Of a stretch of 8,753 nt of DNA, positions 1-6,499 are shown one piece after another. How positions within the stretch are numbered: position 1 is the first letter of the stretch; every line of letters starts with the position of its first letter. Position numbers and translations under genes: made by a program. The stretch is taken from positions 1-8,753 of the forward strand of contig QMQE01000108.1 of assembly GCA_003650445.1 (NCBI GenBank). The letters are read 5' to 3'. The stretch is from Acidobacteriota bacterium (lineage in GTDB: Bacteria > Acidobacteriota > Holophagae > Thermotomaculales > Thermotomaculaceae). Below the pieces are notes generated by a model that saw only the letters and a list, made by a program, of their open reading frames with translations, was not told the DNA's origin and made no database searches.

Positions 1-26
1 CAACGCCCTGCGTTTGGGTTTATCAG

Positions 27-54
27 TCACAAATTACAAGTTACAAATCACGAC
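27..54. repeat. Heptanucleotide tandem array (TYACNNN x4)
   Basis: Four consecutive 7-base units follow the pattern T-Y-A-C-N-N-N: TCACAAA, TTACAAG, TTACAAA and TCACGAC. The first four positions are fixed except for C/T at the second. The last three vary. The same pattern recurs at 8359-8400, so this looks like a dispersed intergenic repeat class rather than chance. No function can be read from it. Confidence 0.65.
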
Positions 55-140
55 CGAGTGAAACGAGGTTGAGTGAAGAAGTAAGAAAGAGAGGGTAATA
101 TCACAGTGTGGAATCGCTAAGTGCCTGCTTTTCGGGGTGG

Positions 141-267
141 TCAGTTCCGGTTCCCGGTAGCGCATAGCGCAACCTCCCGGATGGCTACGGCCCGGCGGTC
201 TTTCACGCAAGCGTGAATCCCTTGTTCCGTATCAATCCGCCACGCGGGGCGTGGGAACCGGAACTGA
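141..267. other. Inverted-repeat-bounded block with internal hairpins
   Basis: The ends are a perfect 15-bp inverted repeat: TCAGTTCCGGTTCCC at 141-155 and its exact reverse complement at 253-267. Inside are three further stem-loops: 156-174 (seven pairs around one A-A mismatch, loop ATA), 202-217 (TTCACGC/GCGTGAA) and 240-254 (CCACGC/GCGTGG, loop GGG). The last stem overlaps the right outer arm by two bases, so the two cannot both form completely. As RNA or single-stranded DNA the block could fold into a multi-branched structure closed by the outer stem. It has no coding potential I trust. Candidates are an unannotated structured RNA, a small non-autonomous element with terminal inverted repeats, or part of a retroelement that lies outside the window. 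A single-stem integron attC site does not fit, because there are several internal hairpins. Confidence 0.5.
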
Positions 268-549
268 AAGACGTGGCAAAAACTTATCCGTTATGAAGGC
301 CATCCCCCTCCTTTGGCGTGACGCTCAAGTCTCGGGCCATCTGCGCGCGTTCACTCCCTACACTCCTCGTCGCGTACCGACGTACTGCTCCTCCTTTGCT
401 CCAGTCGCGAACGCACACATCTGGCCCAATCCGTCGCATCTCGATCCCATGGTTGGTGCGCTCAACTGAAGTTTCGCTCCCGCCCGGGATCGAAATAAGG
501 AATTGTATACCTTTAACCAGAAAGTTTAGTCCTGGCTGCTGCGCAGGCC

Positions 550-566
550 GGGAGGGGTGGGGGGGG
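550..566 (+). other. G-tract cluster with G-quadruplex potential
   Basis: Runs of 3, 4 and 8 guanines are separated by single bases (GGG-A-GGGG-T-GGGGGGGG). The eight-G run can supply two tracts, so four tracts of at least three Gs are available on the plus strand, enough for a short-loop quadruplex. It lies 150 bp before the plus-strand gene. The homopolymer is also a likely site of length variation or sequencing error. Confidence 0.5.
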
Positions 567-681
567 AGATTATCGCTCTGTCCCTGTGCCTTTTCAAGCG
601 ATTATTTCACCTGGCAGGCTGAATTTAGTCAACCTCAGATGTTCTGGAGAGTTAAGTATTCAAGTCTTTTGATACGATAAT

Positions 682-710
682 TTGGTGTGTGCATTTTGTG
701 GTGTTAAAAT
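682..710 (+). promoter_or_regulatory. Weak candidate promoter for the plus-strand gene
   Basis: A TAAAAT box at 705-710 (five of six matches to TATAAT) follows a poor -35-like TTGGTG at 682-687 with 17-base spacing. Transcription from it would begin at about the ATG at 717, which would make a leaderless message. That fits the lack of a Shine-Dalgarno sequence before this ATG. The -35 match is only three of six and the region is AT-rich, so chance is quite possible. Confidence 0.25.
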
Positions 711-716
711 ATATTC

Positions 717-2003
717 ATGAGCAATCTTTCAAATTATGTTGGCCCATGTGCTGATTACTATCGGGACAATGAAACTGAATCGTTGACTTTTGATCCTTGG
801 ACGTTCATTTTATCAATTTTGTTTTATGACAAATATTACCTTCAGTCTGTGCGATTGAAAGAAGTTCCACACATACTAAAATTGGTTGGAGAAAGGGGAT
901 TTTTGGAACTTCTTAAAGCAAACCAGTTATCATTTTTTGTTCCGTTACATGCGGTGGGTTACCCCTCACAGCACAGAAGGATGGGTGTTCAAGGGCAGCT
1001 TTTGGAAGTCACCACCCCGTTCAGCTTTGATATTTGCCTTTATGAAATAGATTTGAAAACAAAAGGTCCAGACGGACGTTCATTTTTGAGCAGAATTCTC
1101 ATGAACGTACGGAGCCAAGGCATGAAGGGAAAACAGTTTGAACGGCTAAAACGAGAAATCGTTCCTCATTTAGAAATGTCTGACAGAGACCTTGCAGAGA
1201 AAGGTCGCAAACACATGCTCGAGGACATTCGTAATCGTCAATCTCTCTTGGAACTTTCTTGTTCAGAGGCGCTGTCAAAAGAGGCGGGAATACTCATTCA
1301 TCCTGATGATTTGGACGTCAAAGTCAGGTGGGAGGGGGACCACACGCTAAGAATAGACTCAAATATTCTTGATTATACGAAAAGAAATCTTGGTGATACC
1401 CATCGGATACACGGCCAGGCTCTAATGGCAATGTCGAAATTAACGCAACAATTGGTGCACATGCAGCAATTGTCAGCTCTTACAGGATTTGCAGATCCGG
1501 ATGTGAATCTGGTCCGAACAAGGTTTGATATGCTCATCGGATATGTTGCCAAAGATCCATACATCAAAGAATGTATGAGAGTTCTGGAAATTACAGATTT
1601 CCCCATGCTCTCGGTGCCCCCTGATCATCTCAAGATAGATGTTCCAATGTTGTTGAAATTAAAAGATCAAGATGAATTTCGAGCTTTCCGAGATTGGTTA
1701 AGAGGGTCGGTAGATTTAGACGAGAAACAGATTAAGGATCTCTTTGGATCAATCAAGAGTCGGATACTGAATACTCTCGAGAATTCAGTGGCGGGGCGCT
1801 CTCTGAGGTTCCTGGCTCCGATTGTCGGAGGGTTTGTTGTTCCCGGCATTGACATTGCGTTGAGCGCTCTTGATACTTTCTTATTGAATAGGGTTCTGAA
1901 ACCATCTGGGATTGTTAGTTTTGTGAACAACAAATTGCCATCCATTTTCACCGAAACAAAAGAAGAATGGCCAACTGTCAATTTAAGCAATGGAAACCGG
2001 TGA
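717..2003 (+). CDS. Hypothetical protein, 428 residues, family not recognised
   Basis: I do not recognise this protein. It is predicted soluble and mixed in character. There is a hydrophobic-aromatic stretch near the N-terminus (about residues 27-75, with DPWTFILSILFYDKYY), a charged, probably helical middle (about 135-185 and 220-255), and a C-terminal segment (about 361-402) rich in Gly, Val, Ile and Leu (APIVGGFVVPGIDIALSAL). The last could be one hydrophobic helical hairpin, a membrane-associating segment or a buried core. There is no signal peptide and no nuclease, kinase or protease motif that I can see. The ATG at 717 has no purine-rich ribosome binding site, so either the message is leaderless or the true start is internal. 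The gene is visibly AT-richer than the minus-strand genes, converges on them, and ends 74 bp before the neighbouring stop. This suggests an accessory, possibly acquired gene. The long uninterrupted frame with normal amino acid composition makes it a real gene. Confidence 0.82.
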   Translation: MSNLSNYVGPCADYYRDNETESLTFDPWTFILSILFYDKYYLQSVRLKEVPHILKLVGERGFLELLKANQLSFFVPLHAVGYPSQHRRMGVQGQLLEVTTPFSFDICLYEIDLKTKGPDGRSFLSRILMNVRSQGMKGKQFERLKREIVPHLEMSDRDLAEKGRKHMLEDIRNRQSLLELSCSEALSKEAGILIHPDDLDVKVRWEGDHTLRIDSNILDYTKRNLGDTHRIHGQALMAMSKLTQQLVHMQQLSALTGFADPDVNLVRTRFDMLIGYVAKDPYIKECMRVLEITDFPMLSVPPDHLKIDVPMLLKLKDQDEFRAFRDWLRGSVDLDEKQIKDLFGSIKSRILNTLENSVAGRSLRFLAPIVGGFVVPGIDIALSALDTFLLNRVLKPSGIVSFVNNKLPSIFTETKEEWPTVNLSNGNR

Positions 2004-2059
2004 ACTTGATTGGAGGAATAAGAGGCTATCTAATCTTTTTGTTTTCAATTGACCGTAAA

Positions 2060-2079
2060 CTTGTCTCTATTTGTCTTTT
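2060..2079. repeat. Direct repeat, left copy (18 of 20 identical to 3167-3186)
   Basis: This 20-bp sequence begins CTTGTCTC and ends TGTCTTTT. It recurs at 3167-3186 with two differences in the middle. It overlaps the TAA stop of the secreted-protein gene by two bases and sits at the 3' end of that gene, as the other copy sits at the 3' end of the protease gene. Confidence 0.6.
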
Positions 2080-3121
2080 ACTGAAGCTCTGTGAGCTTCA
2101 CCGTTAGAATTTCCCCGGTTTTCAGGTCTTCGTACTGGAGGGAGAGGGTGTGGTTTTGGGTTTCGAAGCCGTAGAGGTTGCCGATGTCGGGGTGGGCGGG
2201 GCTGGGAAGTACTTTTTTCTTTGAGTGGGTGTTGTAAAGAAGGTAGTGGGTGGCAACACGGCCCGGTGCCGGGTGGGCCGGCATTCTGATGAGAATGACC
2301 CATTGTTTGTCGGGGCTTACTTCCACAATCTGAAATACGGAGTTGATGTCTTTTACCAGGACATCTTTTGTCCCGTCAGGGTGTTCCAGAAAGACGGTGT
2401 TCTCCGTTTTGTTGGTGGTAACGGTGGAGATGGATTTTTCGGTAGAAGATTTCGGGAAGGAGAAGGAGAGTTCACAGAGGCAGGTGTCGTTCCATTTGCT
2501 TCCCCGGTACACGGAGCGAATTTTGAGGGAAATCAGCAAGAACGGCTGTACCTTTCCCGGTGCCAGTTCCGGATGATTCTGAAAAAATGCGACTTTTGCC
2601 TGCTTGAGGAAGGCAGCGATTCGGGCCCTGTCGAAGGGGAAATCGATTTTCTGTTCTGCCGCCTGGTCCGCAAGGGTGACGGTTTTTTCGACTGGGTATT
2701 TCAATGCATTCAACTCTGTTGCCAGTTCGGTGGCGTGGCCTTCAATGGTAAACGCGGCATAGCAGGTGAGTTGAAGTTCTTTAATCCGGTTGTTTTTGGC
2801 AAAAAGTGCCGGGCTCTTTCCGTAGCCGTTGATCAGTTTGATTTTGTCCGGGATCCCCTGCACCGTCACCTTCAGTTCCTGACCGATTCCACTGTCTTTT
2901 TCTCCTTCTGCCCAGCAGGTAGCCGGATTTGCATCAAACAGGTTCTGTGCCCCGTATTTTCCGAATTTCGCAGGGTTCTTCGGTGCATCCAATTCCGAAC
3001 TAACCGAAAACAGCTGTCCACAATAATCCCGAAGCCTGAATGACTCCCACTTCCCTCCCGCCGATGCCGATACAATCGAAACAAGAAACAGAAAGATTGC
3101 AATTGGCCATTTCCCTCTCAT
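2078..3121 (-). CDS. Secreted protein with NADase-type glycan-binding (discoidin-like) domain
   Basis: The N-terminus is a signal peptide: Arg2 and Lys4, a hydrophobic core at residues 6-18, and a cleavage motif Ala-Ser-Ala at 19-21. Mature residues about 25-222 resemble the discoidin-like NADase-type glycan-binding domain. Signs are YGAQNLFDANPATCWAEG (56-73), GIGQ (78-81), GYGKSPALFAKNNR (99-112) and YRGSKWNDTCLCELSF (205-220), whose counterparts recur in this family. Residues about 240-347 form a separate region with VSPDKQWVILIRM (268-280), reminiscent of a beta-propeller blade but too short for a full propeller. No NAD-hydrolysing catalytic domain is visible; the family name reflects a domain often found beside NADases. 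The likely role is exported carbohydrate or surface binding. The ATG follows GAAGGG (3127-3132) at five bases. It starts 66 bp after the protease stop and may be the last gene of the operon or have its own promoter. Confidence 0.72.
   Translation of the reverse strand: MRGKWPIAIFLFLVSIVSASAGGKWESFRLRDYCGQLFSVSSELDAPKNPAKFGKYGAQNLFDANPATCWAEGEKDSGIGQELKVTVQGIPDKIKLINGYGKSPALFAKNNRIKELQLTCYAAFTIEGHATELATELNALKYPVEKTVTLADQAAEQKIDFPFDRARIAAFLKQAKVAFFQNHPELAPGKVQPFLLISLKIRSVYRGSKWNDTCLCELSFSFPKSSTEKSISTVTTNKTENTVFLEHPDGTKDVLVKDINSVFQIVEVSPDKQWVILIRMPAHPAPGRVATHYLLYNTHSKKKVLPSPAHPDIGNLYGFETQNHTLSLQYEDLKTGEILTVKLTELQ
2082..2100. other. Perfect 8-bp hairpin at the 3' end of the secreted-protein gene
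   Basis: TGAAGCTC and TGT loop, then GAGCTTCA, form a perfect 8-bp stem inside the last codons of the minus-strand gene. No T-tract follows it in either direction, so it is not a classical intrinsic terminator. It may stabilise the 3' end of the message, or be coincidental. The 2004-2077 gap contains a T-rich stretch near 2035-2045 but no strong stem before it. Confidence 0.35.
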
Positions 3122-3148
3122 CTCATCCCTTCTTTTCCCATATTCTTA

Positions 3149-3177
3149 CTCAACCTGAACCTCAACCTTGTCTCAAC
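3149..3177. repeat. CTCAAC hexamer repeat between protease and secreted-protein genes
   Basis: Three hexamers in tandem, CTCAAC, CTGAAC and CTCAAC (3149-3166), are followed after five bases by a fourth CTCAAC (3172-3177). On the transcribed minus strand this reads as repeated GTTGAG just after the protease stop codon. It fills much of the 66-bp gap. It may be another form of the same low-complexity intergenic repeats seen elsewhere in the window. Confidence 0.55.
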
Positions 3178-3186
3178 TTGTCTTTT
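3167..3186. repeat. Direct repeat, right copy (18 of 20 identical to 2060-2079)
   Basis: This is the second copy of the 20-bp repeat, one base beyond the stop codon of the Lon-related protease gene (3188-3190). With the left copy it brackets the secreted-protein gene. Either the gene was inserted or duplicated between repeats, or both copies are a shared 3'-end element on the minus-strand message (AAAAGACAA followed by GAGACAAG). Confidence 0.6.
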
Positions 3187-3187
3187 C

Positions 3188-5554
3188 TCAGTTTTGAAAC
3201 TCTTTCATCTTTGCCGCATAGGCGGAGAGGGCCTGGTGCACCTGGTAGTGAACGGTGCCTTCGGTGTGGATGTCACCGGCGGGAATGCCGGTGAGGAGTT
3301 CGATTCCCTCGTCGATGGTGTTGGCCGCGTAGATGTGGAATTCGCCTCGGTTGACCGCGTCAATGATGGAGCGGCAGAGGTTGAGGTTTTTCACGTTGCT
3401 GGCTGGCAACATGACGCCCTGGGTGCCGGTGATGCCTTTTTCCCGGCAAATCCGATAATAACCCTCAATTTTATGGTTCACCCCGCCCACCGGCTGGATT
3501 TCACCGTACTGGTTGACAGATCCGGTGACGGCGATTTCCTGGCGGATGGGGATGTTTCCGATGGCGGATAGCAGCGCATAGAGCTCGGTGGAGGAGGCGG
3601 AATCCCCGTCTACACCACCGTAGGATTGCTCGAAACAGATGGTGGCGTTGATGGAGAGGGGAAAGTTGTGGCCGTAAGTGCCCTGGATGTAACCGGAGAG
3701 GATCAGTACGCCTTTGTCATGGATATTGCCGGAAAGGTCGGCTTCCCGTTCGATGTTGACGATGCCGTCAGTTCCCAGCGAGACCCGGGCGGTGATGCGG
3801 CTGGGGGTGCCGAAGGCGTAGAATTCGTAGTCATGGACCGCGAGGCCGTTGACCTGGCCGATTTTCTTTCCGGCAGTGTCAATGAGGATGGTGCCTTCCC
3901 GGTAGAATTCAATGGAGCGTTCCTCCAGGAGGTTGAATCGTTGAATTCGGGCATGGTTGGCCGTTTCCACGTCAGTGGCTTCCACCCGTTTGTGGCCCCT
4001 GCTCCTCGCGGTGTAGCTGGCTTCCCGCATGATGTCTGCGATGAGGTGAAAGCGGGCGGTGAGTTTTTCCCGGTGATCTGCCATTCGCACCGATTCGTTG
4101 AGCAACGCGGCCACCGCGTCGGCGGTGAAGGGGAGGAGTTTTTCGTCATCACATATTTTTTTCAGCACCGTCAGGTAGTCCCGGACGTTGTCATCGTTGA
4201 TGGCAATGTGCCCGTTAAATTCGGACAGGACTTTGAATATTTTCTTGAATTCATCGTCTTTGCTGTAGAGGGTGTAATACACTCCTTCATCCCCAAGGAT
4301 GATGACCTTAACGTCGATGGGCACCGGTGCCGGTTTCAGGGTGATGGAGTTGAAGATGTCTTCTTTTTCCCGCTCAATCTGCAGCAATTTGTGTTTCAGT
4401 GTCCTTTTGAGCTTGGACCAGACCCCGGCACCGGACTGAAAGAGGTCAGTGGCGTTGACGACGAGATATCCGCCGTTTGCCTGCAGAAGGGCCCCGGGCC
4501 GAATTTCAAGGAAAGTGGCGGTTTTATGTCCCTGGGCATCGGTGGCGGTGTCAATGGTACCAAAGAGGTTGGCGCCGCTGGGGGTCCGTTCCAGAATGAC
4601 CGGGGCGCCTTCAGCACCGCCGTTGTCCACTGCCACGTTTACTGACAGTTCCGGGAAAAGGTTCTCCACAGCTGTATCGCTGTTGATGGCATCCAGAAAG
4701 GGGTAAATCCGATCCTTGATATGCTCTACAATCGTTTTCAGATAGTCGGAAAGGTCATAGTTGATCTGCTGCTGGACCCGGGTGAAGCAGCGTTCCACGA
4801 TGGGGATGACGGTTTTCAGGTTGTAGGCACGGAGCTGCTGGTTGAGGGAGGTTTTTTCCCGTTCCAGTTCCAGAGCAATGCCGTTGAATTTTTCTAAAAG
4901 TGAGTCCCGGATTTCCATGAGGTTGTGCATGTCTTTTTCCGAGATGTTTCCCGCCGCTGCCAGGGTACGGACATCGTCCATAGACAGGACTTTGTCCTTG
5001 ATTACCGGCAGGACGTCGGTCTGGAGCGTGTCCCCGGCCCGCTGCTGGAGCAGTTTGAAATGCTTTGCACCGGCCTCTTTTTCAAATTCCATGAGCAGGT
5101 CATTTTCCCGTGCCGAAACAGAAGCGATAATCCGCTTGGTTTCTTCTTTGTAGTGGGCATCCTCAAAGAGCTTTGGGATATGCTCTTTCATTTCTTTTAC
5201 CGCGTCCCTGAGGGCGGTGGCAAATACTTTTCCTTTTCCTGAGGGGAGAAAGAGGACTTTTGGCTGAATCGGGTCTTCAAAATTGTGAACAAAGCAGACA
5301 TCGGGTGGTGTGGGCTTTTGGGCGGAAAACTCTTCCAGCATGGACTGCAAAGTGGTCATCCTTCCGGTACCGGATAGGCCGGTGACAAAGATGTTGTAGC
5401 CGTCGTGGTTGATGGACAAGCCGAATTTTAAGGCTTCCACCGCTTTGGGCTGGCCGACAATGCCGGTGGCGGGTTCGATGTCGTCGGTGGACTTGAAATT
5501 CAATGCCTTTCCGGAGTATCGAAACTCCAGGTCCGGTGCAGTCAGTTCCCTCAT
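3188..5554 (-). CDS. Lon-related ATP-dependent protease (AAA+ ATPase plus Lon Ser-Lys protease)
   Basis: This cytosolic AAA+ protease of 788 residues belongs to the Lon-related family that lacks the classical Lon N-domain. The nucleotide site begins at GLSGTGRMT (59-67), a P-loop with Arg where canonical Walker A has Lys. From memory Arg here is common in this family. A long helical insertion follows (about 115-290), then a Walker B-like GGYLVVNATDLF (361-372) and an AAA lid (about 455-540). The protease domain is C-terminal (about 560-770). GDSASSTEL carries the nucleophile Ser652 and VGGVNHKIEG carries Lys695. Their spacing of 43 matches E. coli Lon Ser679-Lys722, so the protease should be active. 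It presumably degrades misfolded or regulatory proteins; substrates cannot be read from sequence. The ATG lies two bases after the nadA stop, with GGAGG (5562-5566) inside the last nadA codons at seven-base spacing, so it is co-transcribed and probably translationally coupled. Confidence 0.93.
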   Translation of the reverse strand: MRELTAPDLEFRYSGKALNFKSTDDIEPATGIVGQPKAVEALKFGLSINHDGYNIFVTGLSGTGRMTTLQSMLEEFSAQKPTPPDVCFVHNFEDPIQPKVLFLPSGKGKVFATALRDAVKEMKEHIPKLFEDAHYKEETKRIIASVSARENDLLMEFEKEAGAKHFKLLQQRAGDTLQTDVLPVIKDKVLSMDDVRTLAAAGNISEKDMHNLMEIRDSLLEKFNGIALELEREKTSLNQQLRAYNLKTVIPIVERCFTRVQQQINYDLSDYLKTIVEHIKDRIYPFLDAINSDTAVENLFPELSVNVAVDNGGAEGAPVILERTPSGANLFGTIDTATDAQGHKTATFLEIRPGALLQANGGYLVVNATDLFQSGAGVWSKLKRTLKHKLLQIEREKEDIFNSITLKPAPVPIDVKVIILGDEGVYYTLYSKDDEFKKIFKVLSEFNGHIAINDDNVRDYLTVLKKICDDEKLLPFTADAVAALLNESVRMADHREKLTARFHLIADIMREASYTARSRGHKRVEATDVETANHARIQRFNLLEERSIEFYREGTILIDTAGKKIGQVNGLAVHDYEFYAFGTPSRITARVSLGTDGIVNIEREADLSGNIHDKGVLILSGYIQGTYGHNFPLSINATICFEQSYGGVDGDSASSTELYALLSAIGNIPIRQEIAVTGSVNQYGEIQPVGGVNHKIEGYYRICREKGITGTQGVMLPASNVKNLNLCRSIIDAVNRGEFHIYAANTIDEGIELLTGIPAGDIHTEGTVHYQVHQALSAYAAKMKEFQN

Positions 5555-5556
5555 CT

Positions 5557-6495
5557 CTATACCTCCATTTTCTTGCTTGTTTTTGTTCCGGCACTGATGG
5601 CCAGCATTCGTTCCAGTGGTACCATTGCCCGCTTTGCCGTCATTGGGTCCACGTTGACGGTATTTTCACCGCTTTCGAGTACTTTCAGTACATTTTCCAG
5701 TGTAATTTTCTTCATATTCCGGCAGATCAGTTTCGGGGAAGCCAGGATAAAGTGTTTCTCAGGGACCGCTTTCTTCAGGGGGTGGAGCATCCCTTCTTCC
5801 GTAACGATAATGACGGTATCCCCCGGGGCTGCTTTGGACTCGGGAATCATTTTTGATGTGGAACAGACCACGTCTGCCATTCCCACCACGTCCGGCTGGC
5901 ATTCAGGATGGGCGATTACCAGTGCCCCCTCATGAATCGCCTTAACTTGCAGGATTTCCTCCACCAGTACCCGCTGATGGACAATACAGTGGCCGTCCCA
6001 GAGCAGCAGTTTTTTCCGGGTGTGTTGCTGAACAAAACTGCCGAGATTGGCGTCCGGCGCGAAGATTACAATGTCGGAATCAATGGCATTGACCACCCTG
6101 GTTGCATTGGCGGAGGTACAGCAGTAGTCGCTTTCCGCCTTCACCGCGGCGGTTGAATTGATGTAGGTGACAACAGGAATTCCGGGGTGTTCTGCCTTCA
6201 GTCTCCGTAGCCCCTCTGCGCTGATGGTATCGGCCAGGGGGCAGCCCGCATCCATGGCAGGGAGCAGGACGGTTTTTTCCGGTGCCAGAATCTTACAGGA
6301 TTCTGCCATGAAATGAACTCCGCAGAAGACTACGGTATTCTGTTCCAGCGTTTTTGCCTTCAGCGCCAGTTCAAAGGAATCCCCTACAATGTCGGCGATG
6401 TCCTGAACCTCAGACCGCTGGTAGTTGTGGGCGAGAATTACAGCATCTTTTTCGCGTTTGAGTTGCAGAATCTGTCTGGAAATAGCTGTTGTCAT
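5557..6495 (-). CDS. nadA: Quinolinate synthase NadA
   Basis: NadA condenses iminoaspartate with dihydroxyacetone phosphate to give quinolinate, the de novo NAD precursor, in the cytoplasm with an oxygen-sensitive 4Fe-4S cluster. The 312 residues are full length for the short (Thermotoga-type) form. Visible family signatures are LAHNYQ (21-26), GDSFELA (38-44), GVHFMAES (59-66), YINSTAAVKA (111-120), TSANA (127-131) and HPEC (196-199). The three cluster ligands expected by alignment to Thermotoga maritima NadA (Cys81, Cys168, Cys254) are present as Cys85, Cys170 in GHC, and Cys258. The ATG follows GGAG (6503-6506) by seven bases, within the last panC codons; the intergenic gap is four bases. 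NadB (aspartate oxidase) and NadC are not in the window, so the pathway must be completed elsewhere. Confidence 0.97.
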   Translation of the reverse strand: MTTAISRQILQLKREKDAVILAHNYQRSEVQDIADIVGDSFELALKAKTLEQNTVVFCGVHFMAESCKILAPEKTVLLPAMDAGCPLADTISAEGLRRLKAEHPGIPVVTYINSTAAVKAESDYCCTSANATRVVNAIDSDIVIFAPDANLGSFVQQHTRKKLLLWDGHCIVHQRVLVEEILQVKAIHEGALVIAHPECQPDVVGMADVVCSTSKMIPESKAAPGDTVIIVTEEGMLHPLKKAVPEKHFILASPKLICRNMKKITLENVLKVLESGENTVNVDPMTAKRAMVPLERMLAISAGTKTSKKMEV

Positions 6496-6499
6496 GAAA

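Larger units (their letters stand above)
1..716. other. Noncoding region upstream of the plus-strand gene
   Basis: No convincing gene is present in these 716 bases. Two short plus-strand reading frames (251-469 and 318-680) overlap each other, are rich in Pro, Arg, Ser and Thr, have no good ribosome binding site and match no family I recognise, so I treat them as chance. The stretch instead holds a heptanucleotide repeat, an inverted-repeat-bounded folded block, a G-tract cluster and a weak promoter, each listed separately. The GC-rich part (about 120-560) differs in composition from the AT-rich gene that follows. It could be a noncoding RNA, the edge of a mobile element, or a decayed remnant; I cannot decide which. 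Confidence 0.6.

Noticed and set aside
27..54. CRISPR array
   Set aside because: The units are 7 bases with no spacers of 30 or so bases, and no cas genes are present.
141..267. Integron attC site
   Set aside because: attC sites fold into one imperfect stem with characteristic core sites; this block has several separate internal hairpins and no such core.
251..680. Two overlapping short plus-strand reading frames of 72 and 120 residues
   Set aside because: Both have biased Pro/Arg/Ser/Thr composition, no ribosome binding site, no family resemblance, and overlap a structured GC-rich block.
2004..2077. Intrinsic terminator between the converging genes
   Set aside because: There is a T-rich run near 2035-2045 but no GC-rich stem directly before it on either strand.
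2225..3043. Plus-strand open frame of 272 residues opposite the secreted-protein gene
   Set aside because: The minus-strand frame has a clean signal peptide, a recognisable domain and a ribosome binding site, while the plus-strand frame has none of these.
3626..4645. Plus-strand open frame of 339 residues opposite the protease gene
   Set aside because: It is antisense to a well-supported protease with intact motifs; the Gly/Val/Asp/Phe-rich translation is the usual shadow of a gene with GC-rich third positions.
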